This document shows positions 33,701 to 46,496 of a DNA stretch of 64,000 nt, piece after piece. Position 1 is the stretch's first letter, and every line of letters starts with the position of its first letter. A model generated the notes under the pieces. That model was not told where the DNA came from. It did not search any database and worked only from the letters and a program-made list of their open reading frames with translations. The stretch is from Liriodendron chinense (taxonomy: Eukaryota > Streptophyta > Magnoliopsida > Magnoliales > Magnoliaceae), in the NCBI GenBank assembly GCA_003013855.2, contig ML058484.1, forward strand, positions 12,718,215-12,782,214, read 5' to 3'. The position numbers were made by a program, and so were the translations under genes.

Positions 33701-36700
33701 CGGTCGGGCGCCCGAGCTGTCGCCCAAAGTCGTCCGAAAACCTCCAGAGAGGTTCGGGTGCTCGGCAGGCAAAGTTCGAGCGCCCGATCGGCTATGGTCG
33801 GGCCCCCGAAGACAATGGTCGGGCGCCCGAAATCTTCAGTTTCTTCGGCTTCTTTCTCCTTTCTTCCTTCACATGTGTCTTCCCTGAGTGGGGTCTTCTA
33901 TGTGACTGATCATATGTGGGGGGTCTTCAGCTCCTCAATAGTCGCCTATCCACAAGGACAGTACTTGTGGTTGGCGCTTTCTTTGTTGGTACACCTTGAA
34001 TGCGCTTGTGTCCGCATCAATTCCCCTCGGGTGAAAAAAACTCGACTCCGACGAGTTGTGACTTTTGTAGCACTCGAGTAGATCCAGATCAATACCCTGC
34101 AATGCTTTGCCCGACAGCCACGTAGATTCAGACGATGGTTTGTTTTTCCACTTGACAAGATACCTCTGGAAACCTCCATCTCTCGTAGATACTATTTCGT
34201 CGTCCAAGATCTCCTCAATTTCTTCTTTATGGGTAATGGGTGGAGGAAGGGGTGGAAGGGGTTGTGTAGCAAAATCAAACAAAGGCCATGAAAGGGACGA
34301 TGGATCGACAATTGGAGTATGGGCACGGACTAGATCTTCCACATTAAAAGTTGGATTAATGCTCATTTCAGGTGGAAGGTCAATCCGATACGCGTTGGAC
34401 CCAACCTTTGTAATATTTTGAATGGTCCAGCACTATACGCTTGTAACTTTTTAGTGGATCCTTGAGAGAATCGTTCTGGCCTTATTCACACCATTATGTA
34501 GTCTCCTTCCTGAAATTCTTGCGCTTTACGATGAGAATCAGCTGACATTTTATAATCATCATTACTCTTATTTAACCGCTGTCTAATATGTATATGCAAA
34601 TCATGAATATAGCGTGCAAACGCATCGGCTGATTCAGAAGACCTTTGCGTAACAGACATAGGTAAGAGATCTATGGGCGTTCTAGGTTTATAACCACTAA
34701 CAATTTCAAAAGGACTCAACCCTGTAAATTTATTAACTGACCCATTATAAGCAAGTTCAGCAATTGGTAAAATTAGGTCCCAAGTCTTAACATGTTCACC
34801 CACTAGACAACGTAGAAGATTTCCAAGACTACGGTTTACCACTTCAGTTTAACCATCTGTTTGTGGGTGGTAAGCAGTAGAGAATTGCAAACGAGTTCCC
34901 ATAATGTGCCACAGTGTCTTCCAAAAATAGCTAGTAAATCGAACATCACGATCAGACACTATGGTTTTAGGTAACCCATAGAGACGCATCACACCATCAA
35001 AAAAGATACGAGCGACATGAGACGCATCCGACGTTTTCGAACATGGGAGGAAATGCACCATTTTAGAAAAACGGTCTACGACAACAAAAACAGAATCATG
35101 CTTATTGATTGTCTTGGGAAGCCCAAGCACGAAGTCCATACTAATGTCTTGCCAAGTGGCACTGGCAATGGCGTATACAGCTCGGTATTTTGCTTTCTTT
35201 GCTTTGCCAACTGACATTTACGACACTGCCCTAAGACTTTGGCTACGTCTCGCTTGAGACTTGGCCAATAGAAACGATCTTCCACAAGGGCAATGGTCTT
35301 ATCACGACCAAAATGGCCAGCTATCCTTCCTGAATGAAGCTCCCAGATGAGGAATTCACGAAGGGACATACGAGGAATACAAAGTCTGTCTCCCTTGAAA
35401 AGGAAGCCATCTTTAAGAACATAGTCACCCATAATACACTGATCACTAGAGAACGACGCGTAAGTACCCCCAAAATCAAGACATGTGGGGTATTCGTCTT
35501 TTAGTTGCTCAAATCCGACTACCTCTACACTCAAGGAGTTGAGCAACGCCACTCTTCTACTAAGGGCATCTACTGGTTTGTTTTCAACCTTGGCCTTGTG
35601 TTTCAGAACAAACAAATATTCCTGAAAAAACGCTACCCATTTAGCATGCCTTGGGTTGAGTTTCTTCTGAGAATGCAAATATCTCAAAGCCACATGGTCA
35701 GAAAACAAAACGAATTCCTATGGTAGGAGATAGTGTCGCCAATGTCTCAGGGATTGCACTACCGCATAAAATTCTTTGTCGTAAGTGGAGTACTTTTATT
35801 TTGCCTCATTCAGCTTCTCACGAAAATAGGCCACTGGGTGTCCTTCTTGAATCAACACTCCACCTATACCAACACCAGACGCATCACACGCTACTTTAAA
35901 GACTTTAGAAAAGTCAGGTAGACGCATGACAAGAGCTTCCACTATCTTGCCCTTAATTTCTTTGAAAGCCTTGACTGCGGCTTTAGACCACACGAACTCT
36001 CCCTTTTTCATGCACTCGGTAATGGGAGCCATGAGCGTGCTAAAACCCCTAATGAACTGACGATAAAAAGTTGCTAGGCCGTGAAAGCTTCGCACCTCAT
36101 GAATGTTCCTCAGTTCAAGCCACTCAACTATGGCCCTGACCTTTTCAGGGTCTGCACGCATCCCTTCAGATGACACTATGAATCCTAAGAACACAACTTG
36201 ACTAGACATGAATGCACATTTCTTAAGATTAGCGTACAACTTTTCCTTCCTAAGGACGCTACAGACCTTCTTTAAATGTTCAAGGTGTGATTCCTTAGTG
36301 GTACTATAAATGAAAATGTCGTCAAAGTATACCACTAGGAACTTTTCTATGAACGGCCTCAAAGCTTGTGTCATCACCCGCATGAAAGTACTGGGTGCGT
36401 TAGTCAAGCCGAAGGACATGACCAACCACTCATACAGCCCATCTTTTGTTTTAAACGCAGTCTTCCACTCATCTCCTGGGCATATACAGATTTGGTGATA
36501 TCCACTCTTGAGGTCTATCTTAAAGAATATAGTGGACCTGGCCATCATGTCAAGCATATCATCAAGCCCAGGTATAGGGAACCTGTACTTAATAGTAATT
36601 TTGTTTATGGCACGGCTATCCACACACATGCGCCACGTGCCGTCTTTCTTTGGCGTCAACAATGCTGGCACGGCACACGGGCTCATACTCTCTTGTATGA

Positions 36701-39700
36701 AACCCTTTTGCAGAAGCTCATCAACTTGCTTCTTCAATTCTGCATGTTCTGCAGGGTTCATCCTGTAGTGAGGAAGGTTCGGTAGAGTATACCCTGGGAC
36801 AAGATCAATGGCATGCTGTATGTCCCTCATAGGTGGTAACTCATTCGGTAAGTTTTCAAGAAATACATCACTGTATTCCTTCAGGACCGAGGTCACCTCA
36901 CAGGGCAACTCTGATGGAACCTCAGGTGTAATCTCTCTAGCCACAAGGGCATACACCATAGAATCCTCCTTAGCCTCTTTTTCAAATTCTCTTGCGCTGA
37001 TTATATGTAGAGACTGAGGCTTGGATTTCCCCACTCCTTTAGGCTCACTTGCCTTCTCATCCTTCTTTTTCCCTAGTGTGTTCTCAGGTGGCATGGGGTT
37101 AAGTTTGATCTTTTTTACCGTTATGCATGAAGGTACACGCATTCGAACGGCCAAAGATCGTGACATCATTCTCGAATAGCCACGGTCTACTTAGGATAAC
37201 ATGTCCCACATCTATAGGTAAAACATCACACCACAGGGACTCTTTGTATGACCGAACTCGATGGGGACTAGACATTGATGGGTGACAGGTAGGGATGTCT
37301 TGTCAACCCAAGAAACTTTATATGGGTCTGGATGAGGTGTGGATTTCAATTTCAAGCGATCCAAGGTGTTAGTGGAGATCACATTCTGACAACTTCCACT
37401 GTCCACTATCACCTTACAATTCTTTTCACCACACTTGGCAATAGTATAGAAGATAGTGCTTCGACGCCAGTCAGCACTACTTCTAGACTGAGCTAGCACA
37501 CGCTTGACTACTGCAAGCGTTGCTTCTCCATCTAATTATTCATCATCAGTAAGTCCTCCTTCAGGGTGATACTCTTCAACTTCATAATCACCATGGTCAT
37601 CTTCCCCCTCCTGGGACTCGCCTATAACTAAGGCTTTCCCACGGCTCTTCGTAGGACATTGATTTAACATGTGGCCAAGATTGCCACACTTATAACACCT
37701 CACTTGGCTCATATTACCAGGACCGGCACCAAGAACTCCTTTGCCCTCGTCCTCCCTAGGCCTAGGCGGAATGGTCGCCTGTGCCCTAGGTTGACTACCA
37801 ATATTAGGTTTGGTCCCCTGGGAACTAGATCTAGTACTGGGGTCTCGGGACTCAAAACAACGAACGACAGAAGCCTTCAGGTATTGCTCTAACTCCTGTA
37901 CGACTTGATATGCTTCGTCCAAGTCCGTTAAGGGCCGAGTCATAAGCTCACGCTGAAGATCCGCACGAAGGCCAGTCTTGAAACGCGAGTGTTACTAGAG
38001 AGTCTTCTTGGATATCACATTGCATTATATATTCTTCAAATTTAGCGATGTAGTCAGCGGCAGACATTGACCCTTGGCGTAAGGATTGCCATTGGTCAAA
38101 GAGCTTCTGACGGTATGAGAGAGGAAGGTACTTCTCCCTTAACTTCTCTTTCATCTCATACCAATGTGTGATGGGGGCTCTACCAACTCTATCTTACGCT
38201 CGATGTTGGTCCAAAATAGTTTGGCTTGGCCCACAAGCTTCATCTTAGCAAATCGCATTTGACGGTTTTCTGACATGCTATACCACTCAAAGTAGTGGTC
38301 CATGTCAGCAACCCAGTCAAAGAATGCCTTGGGGTTTAAAAGCCCATCAAAACTCGGGGCCTCAACTCTCACACTCTTCATCGCACGCTCATCTGGATCA
38401 TAGCGGTCTTGATGATCACATGTGGTTCGTGCCTCTTGCACAACACCACGACCATTACCACGATCTCTATCATTACTACCTCCACATGTGGCAGCACGCT
38501 CTTCAATGATTCCTCCCACATGGGAGTGCACATCATCCCCTACAGCGGGGTTTTCCCTTTGGGATGCCTCTAGTTGCTTGACCTTAATCATGGTAGTGGT
38601 GATTTGGTTCTCAAGGCGGGCAAACTCACGCTTTTTACCTGCTTCTAGAGCGGTTATCTTTTGTATCAATTGAGCAAGTTGCTCAGATAACTGCTCGTTA
38701 TTCATGGTAGGCTGAAGTCTGAAACCTCTGCCTCTTCTCGTGGGCATACACTTAAGACTTGAACGAAAACTCTACCCAACTAGACTACTAGGTGTTTTGA
38801 CTCACAAGATGAATGCGATGAATGCAAAACTAATATGAACTGACACAATCAAGTTAAAACAGAAAACGACTCAAATCTGAAAAGTTTCCAAATTAAGAAA
38901 CTTTCTAAAATTGGAAAGTTTCTAAAATTGAAACCTTCTAAATCTGGAACTTTCCTAAATTAAACCTAAAAATCAAAACCCTAATTTGATAACTCGATCT
39001 AGACAAAAACCATGCAAGCCTAATCTCTTATACCAAATTTGATGTAGGATGCCCTAATTATGATGCATGCTCATGAACACAATTAAATCAGTGGAATTAA
39101 AAGACAATAACAATATAAAATCTAGCAGTAATCATCATGAACTAAAAAGATCATAAGGAACATGCAATGGAACGAGCCATTCATCACAACCATGAAGTAT
39201 GAGATTCAAATATCACTATGGTTGGATCCGGCGAGGGATGGAACCTCCCGATCTTGCATGGCCACAACCCAATCAATTAAGAGGAATCTCTAATCCATGA
39301 AATCAAAGGATTTTGGATTAGGGATTTGAAAATCTGAAAACTTAGGGTTTATGATCAAAATCAGATTTTGGGGATTGAGGTTAGCGAAACAAATAGATTA
39401 GGAAAGATAGAATTACCTAGAAGAAGGATAGGAGGGGCACAAGAAGCAAGTAGAAGAAAAAGATCAAGGAAGAGGAAGAAGCATCACCATGAGAGAGAGA
39501 GAAGAAGAAGAAAGCTCCAAGAGGCTTTTCATTAATCAAATCAATAACTAAATTCGAGTTTAGGGCTTTAGCCCCCATCAATAAGCAAATAAACAAATAA
39601 AAAGACTAAACTACCCTCAAAGTTTAAGTAAAAAACGCGCAATTAACAAAAGTGCGGGAAAGTTCGGGCGTCCGAGCTGTCGCCCGAAGTCGTCCGAAAA

Positions 39701-41651
39701 CCTCCAGAGAGGTTCGGGTGCTGGGCAAGCAAAGGTCGGGCGCCTTTCGGCTTCTTTCTCCTTTCTTCCTTCACATGTGTCTTCCCTGAGTGGGGTCTTC
39801 TATGTGTCTGATCACATGTGGGGGGTCTTCAGCTCCTCAATAGTCGCCTATCTACAAGAACGGTACTTATGGTTGGCACTTTCTTCGTTGGTACACCTTG
39901 AATGCGCTTGTGTCCGCATCACTACGCCATTTTGTTACATTTGGTTCTTCTACGTGGGAGAAATTACATGTTGGAAGAATCTGACATCGAGGTGTGCACG
40001 GACTCTTTGCTGACTCTTTTAAGGGATGAAAGTGATATGCATGTGCCCACCTATGACACATGCAGCATATAAACCGCAATCATGATGACATACTGTGCAT
40101 GAGGAATAACCCACATATCAAATGATTCTTCACCAAAGAAGGAAATTTGTCACTGATGAGTGATTGGACATATTCTGTCATACTGAAAAGGGATCTTTTT
40201 TCTTTTATTTATCTTTTATGGAAAGTTCAATTTAAATTAAATAACATATACTGCCAAATCCATAAATTCCTATTTTTTGGGTTCAGTGGATTCCAACATT
40301 GTTGTACTAGTAGTGGAGCCAAGGTATTATTACATAGCGATAACAGCTGGGTGTCTGCTGGTTTGCTGGCCGATTCAATACTATGGCCCTGTAATGGCTG
40401 AAACTTTTTTCTGTAAGGAAAAATCCCAAATATAATTAGTAAAATTCTAAAAAATGTGAGGATCCTAAATATGTAATTCTTTCTCTTTCATCCTTTTTTT
40501 TATTTGGGCACATATTTCATGGTATAATTAATGGCCCATTCTTTGGTAAGAATGTTGTCTATCGAGTCGTGTCAACTTCCCCTACTAAAAGTAAGCCAAT
40601 TAGGCCCTACTGGAACACAAGTCAAGCATGATTGGGTGGATTACAGCCCATCATTACATAGAATTACAACAAAAAAAAGAAGGTAAAATGAAAGAAAAAA
40701 GTGTTAGTGTGTCATGTCTGAGCATATTTCTAGGTCAGACATGTTTTCATTAATACAAACATCAGATCATTTCCATGTCTGATGTTTTGGGCAGCAAAGT
40801 TTGTCTTACATAAGCATTTGGGCAAGCAGCCAGAAGTTGTCTGGGCATCCCAATCATACTTGAGGCATGTAGACTTTGGAGTCAGAAGGTTGTTTTAGGT
40901 AACATTTGTTCATGCATCCAAAAGGTTGACCAGGCTTCACAAGCATACTTGAAATGCTTGAAGTTTACAGCTGGCAGACAATGGAACACACGTCAAGTGC
41001 ACTAGTTCCTGCTTATCCTACCACAAATCACACATGAGAAAAAAAATGAAAATTCCACTCTTGACTACAGAATGAATGAGCAGCAGCACATCCTGTCAGG
41101 CTGTCACCATAGAAACTATGAATATCCAAGCATACCCTTACATTGCCATGCATAAATCACCATTTCCTAAGTAAATTTAAGTTACCAAACGTCTCTACAG
41201 TCTAAGGCAGTGTTTTAAATAGCGCGTAGCATATAGCATAGTGTTTGGCCCTTATAGCGTGTATCGTAAGCTACATAGCAGATAGCATAGGCTACACAAT
41301 ACTCAATATTTTTTAATTAAAATAATAGAAAAATATGATGAAATTTACAAAATGCATAATTCCTATGAGTTCTTTACTGTGAATCTGGATCGTCAACCAC
41401 ATATTTCCATGCAAAATCTCTCCGTCTCTTTGCCTTCAGACATCTCTAAGTGTGACCTCTTTTTATATTAAAACATTAAACATCACAAATTCACAATATG
41501 GACCACAATTTGGATAGTCCAGATTGATCTAAGTGCTCTATCCACGATATGGACCACAATTTGGATGGTCTAGATTGATCTACTGTAGTGCCGCGTGTGA
41601 TGGGGATGAGTCACCACCATTTTAAAATAGGTGTTAAACTAGTATATAAAA

Positions 41652-41684
<33 letters not shown>

Positions 41685-44600
41685 GTTGGTTTCAGGTAGC
41701 ATACGCTACCTGCACTACATGCTCTATAGCCTACGCTACATGCCCCGTAGCTCTTGCAACCTACATACGCTACATAGCGTTTTAGCTACGCTACGAGTGC
41801 TATCGAAAACACTGGTATGAGGTTTCAACCATCAATTACTAAGAAACATGTTTGATATTGTCAAGGAACCTTAGATTGTGGAGGTGTTTTCTATTACTGT
41901 ACTTTAGTTTCATGGCCCACTAACAAGAAGGATGTCACATTAAACAGAACCCCAAGCACTATGCGCGATCTTAAGAATATGTTGGGCAGGGCCGCTTCTT
42001 CATGTTGTGGATTAAAAGTGAATAATCGAGCCTTAATCTAATTGATGGTTGCATCTGTGATATATTCCCTCACTGACTTTTGAACCAAAATCTAGGTAAA
42101 CATCGTTCTTTCACTTGGATTTGATGTGGCAAAGCCAATTTCACAACAGATGTTTAGTAGTGCTTTTCTGTCAAGGAGGGTATCTGCTTCTCATGTTGTT
42201 ATGGCAAGAGGTTTTGGTTTTGGGATAATTGGTGGGTTGGAGATAGACCTCTAAAGGATGTTTATTTTCCTAAGGCTTGCCAACCTGGCCTTGGAGTCAT
42301 GAGTCTCCATTGATTGGTGCTTTACCTCCATTGGTGGTCCCCCCCACCCCCAAAAAAAAAGAAGAGAAATCTGTTGGATGCCGAAGCAGAAGAATTTTTG
42401 CAGCTTTTTGAGCTCCTTGGGGGCTTCTCACCTTCTCCAAGTGAGAAGGACTCAATGGCTTGGATGATGGATAAATCCAGGCGATTTTCTGTTCATTCCT
42501 TTTACGGCATGCTTGGAAGGTCGGTGTTCGGAAGAAGCAGCGATTTCTTACCATTCGTATGGTTTTACAGGGCCCTGCCCAAGGTCACGGCATTTGCATG
42601 GTTGGTGGGGAGGAATAGGGTCTTAACAATCGATAATCTCCAGGAGAGATCTTTGGTGCTCCCCAACTGTAGTGTGATGTGCATGCGGGATGCAGAGACA
42701 ATGAATCATTTGTTTATTCATTGCCCTTTCTTGCAAAAGCTATGGGATAAACTCATATCTTCCGTTTGGGTTTAATTGGGAGATGTTGGGATCTATTGCA
42801 AGCTTCCTTCTAGCATGGCATGGAATTCAAGTAGAAAGAGAAATTAGTGTGGAGATTAGCTTTATTGAAGTAAAGCAGGCCATGTGGGGGGAAAGGAACA
42901 ATTGTTGTTTCTAAGACACGAGCGGATCAGATGTATATAACAAAGCCAGGCTTGATGTAATTAATTGGGTTCCTTGCCGAAGGGATGGGGGCCAAGAAGT
43001 TTGGCCTTTGCTCTTTGGGCTTTAGATTATTGTAATTCTTTGAGCTTCGGCTCCCTTTTCAATAAAAGATCGTCATCTTTCAAACAAACAAAAAACTAGC
43101 GTTTCTTCTCTTCTATTATTCTTTCTTAATACTTTCATAGTATCGAAGAATAATTTGGACAAGGCTATGCTAATGATTCTCATTATACCCATTAAAAGGG
43201 GAATCCAATTTCCAAACTCATTAAGCATAGAAAGGGCTCTATTCTATTCTTAGTTTGAAAGAAGTTCTAAAACTACTACAATGACATGCACATTCCAAGA
43301 ATTTTTTTTTTTTTTTTTTTTTTTGAAAGATTCATTCCAAGCAAATTAAATTACAATGATTTCATTAGAAAGATTTTGTCAAATCTACAATCTTTTACTA
43401 GCAAATTTGCTTGATGTCCTCATGGTACTCTTGGTTTGTCGTAACCTAGAGTAACATGCACATTCCAAGCAAATTTGACCTATAATTATTTCATTGGAAA
43501 AAAAAAAAAAAAGAGGTTCTTTCAGTGAGTAAAAGACAAAGAAAGAAAAGAACTAAAAAAAAAAAAAAAAAACTCAACATGCCTCCACCACAAAACAAGA
43601 AATTGATATCCTACTCAAGCCAATTTCAAAGGGTGAGCATAACTATTTCAATTTTAGGAATTGCTAGAGAGTAGCACACTCGCACACACATCTTTCGGAC
43701 ATGCTGCCTATAAGACATTGTCCCTGCAAGTAAGGTTCACAGGGTGTCAAAAAGATTCCGGGCTTTGCAAACGTTCCACTATCCTTTGCATCCTTACTGA
43801 ATGGTCCTTCGATAAACGTCAACAACAAAATAGAAGCCGTTCAAAGGAATTGGGAATGACAAAAAAACCCTCACTTAGGGGGTGTTTGTTTTTCATTTCC
43901 ATCAGGTAAATGTTGGTAAATAGATGTAAGTAATTATTACAACTTGTGTTTGATAGGAACGAGTATTTTCTCCTCGTAAATACGTTCAAAAAAGGATAGT
44001 CATACATTCGTGGGGCCCATTGTGATCTCTGTGACATATCCATGCCGTCCATCTGTTTTACCATAACATTTTAGAGGATGAGCCCAAAAATGAGGTATAT
44101 CTGAAGCTCAAGTGGCCCACACCATAGGAAATCGTAGTCATAAACGATTTTTTATGGTAAATATTCAAACCACTATTTCATGTGGCATGGTCCACTTAAG
44201 TTCTGGATTTGCCTCAATTTTGGGTCCATGCCCTAAAATCACCTTGCAAAATGGATGGACGGTGTGGATAAGCCACATGTATCACAGTGGGCCCACGAAA
44301 AACTTCGTACCTTGATTTTAGTGCACAAAAAACAAAATTGTCATTGTCAAAAAGTACAGAAATTATATGGTAAGTAATAATTACCCATTTTCCTGTATTT
44401 ACACCATGTAAATGGAAATCAAACAGGCCCTTAATGTAAGAGGGGGTATTTTAGTCTTTTTCCCTTCAATTAGGGTTTTCACATGTAAGCCTATTTAAGG
44501 CACCACTTTAGCCATGTGAAACTTCTTTGGTACTGAAATAGAAGTTGTGTTTCTTCTTTTTCTCGGTGGATAATCACCGAAGAGGAATATAGAGGGGTAT

Positions 44601-44770
44601 TGAAGTGATCTCTAATTTCGGCAAGAGGGTAGTGGATCTTACCCAAGGTATGCAAAAACAGTTATGTAACAGCCGTAACGTAACGATAACGGTGGCCACC
44701 GTTATGTGTTACGAGGTTGTAATGGCCGTTACAGAAAAACAATCCTTAAGGGTCATAATGGCCCCTAAAG

Positions 44771-44801
<31 letters not shown>

Positions 44802-46444
44802 ACCATAACAGCCGTTTCGGCCCGTATCGTAACGGTAACGGTGGTGGCCATTACGGCCACCATTACCTTTACGTAATACCTTGATACCATAACCCATTGT
44901 TCCTTTTCTATTACCATTGGACAAGCCCTTTCATTCCATTTCCCTTGGATGATTTACATTGGGTGAGTTAAACTATAAACGGATGCATTGCCCTTGATAT
45001 GTTGTAGAAAATCCTCTACATCCTGATTCAATATGATAGCAATCAGGAGTACCAATCAATACGCTGTCGAGATTTAAGTTCATTGACGACTTAAAAAGGA
45101 GACAATCATGTCGTACAGTTCACAAAGGAGGTTTCAAAGCTTCAATTGACCACTTTTGTTTTGACCTTCGATCTGCGGATGGTACACACTTGAGAAGTTT
45201 AGTTTTGTTCCCATCTTAGCCTTGAGGATCATCAAAAGTAACTCACAAATTTAACATCTCGATCATTAAAAAAAATTGTCTTAGGAATGCCCTATATGCT
45301 ACAATCAGACCACTCCCCTGAAGACCAGATTTGCAATATGCACCACCACATCTTATTGGAGAGTTGATTAATAACACCACAAATGGAATTGTCGCAGCAT
45401 TACATATTTGGTAACCCAAGACAAAGTCTATGCTAAGATCAGTGTTTTAAATAACAAATAGCGTAGAGCATAGGGTTTACTATTTTGAAGTGTGCTTAAG
45501 CTACATGCTACTTCTAGATTTTTAATTAATGTTGTGCTTGGTTGCACCAAATATCATTAAATTTTAGGATATTTTGTACCAAATTTCACCAAATTAGTTT
45601 GATTAATAATGAATTTTTTTTGCAAGAAAACACAGCCTAAAGTAATAGGGAAAATGGACAAAGGTTAAGTATAAAGGTAAAGAAAGAGCAACCTAATTGA
45701 TCTACTTCTATTAGTCATATCATTTTACTAAAATCAAAAGATTAACTATTTTTTACTAAAAAAAGGAAAAACGTAACAAATTATTGAAAACATTAATTAA
45801 TTTTAATGTTTTAGTGAAAAATAACTTGTAGTGTAAGCTGTGTAGCATATACAAAATTACATGTAGCGCAGGCTACTTGTGACTTTAGCTATTTTCATGA
45901 GCTATTGGCATTAAGGCTAAGCTATGCTACATAGCAAAGCTATTTAAAACACTGGCTAAGATCTTCCCATGGTCCCTTCGATACTAGTAATAAAGTGTAC
46001 ATATCTGGGTTTTTTTTTCAACCTTTGCCAAGCAGACACTCTTTGCATTGTTGGCCTATGGTTCTAACCATAGTTTTCCAACCTGGCTGGTCGACTCGGA
46101 ACTCAGCCTTAATACAAAATGGGTGACTGGGTGGTGTTACACCCGGATCCGTCCTGACTTGCCCAAGTCACCCGCAAATCCTTGACCTGCCCTAGTATGA
46201 ACAACTCAAAAGAGGCCAAATTGAAAAAAAAAAAAAAAAAAAAAAATGGTGAAGTCAATGGATGTGCCATGTAGAATCTGCCTCTAGCAGAGGCCGAAGC
46301 GCCACCCAATATTTGGGCTCCTGTGTTAACATCATGGTGGAACTGATGGACAGAGTTCATGTCACACAGACGTATCTTACAGCCCATGGCCCCATAGAGA
46401 TTTTGAATTTTCTTTTTCTTTTTAGATTTTTGTTGAACTTTATG

Positions 46445-46496
<52 letters not shown>

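Larger units (their letters stand above)
33066..39921 (-). mobile_element. full-length Ty3/gypsy chromovirus (chromodomain retrotransposon)
   Basis: Two LTRs (33066-34019 and 39040-39921) begin TGATGTAGGATG and end CCGCATCA, and the element is flanked by a perfect 5-bp target duplication CTACG (33061-33065 and 39922-39926). Coding is on the minus strand in the order gag, protease, RT-RNase H, integrase, chromodomain. A primer-binding site and polypurine tract are at the expected places. The element lies inside the DRB intron in the same transcriptional orientation as the host gene. The LTRs differ at about 9 sites in the first 400 bases, mostly transitions, plus indels, so the insertion is not recent. 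Several stops and frameshifts make it non-autonomous now. The lineage looks Reina/Galadriel-like rather than Tekay. Confidence 0.95.

Noticed and set aside
33680..34081. Plus-strand ORF in the chromovirus 3' LTR
   Set aside because: Its start lies in the GC-rich palindromic cluster and its end overlaps the chromodomain frame on the other strand; the other LTR carries only a fragment of it.
40713..40743. Short hairpin CATGTCTGA / TCAGACATG
   Set aside because: A 9-bp stem with a 13-base loop in AT-rich intron DNA; no conserved context or terminator role in a plant gene.
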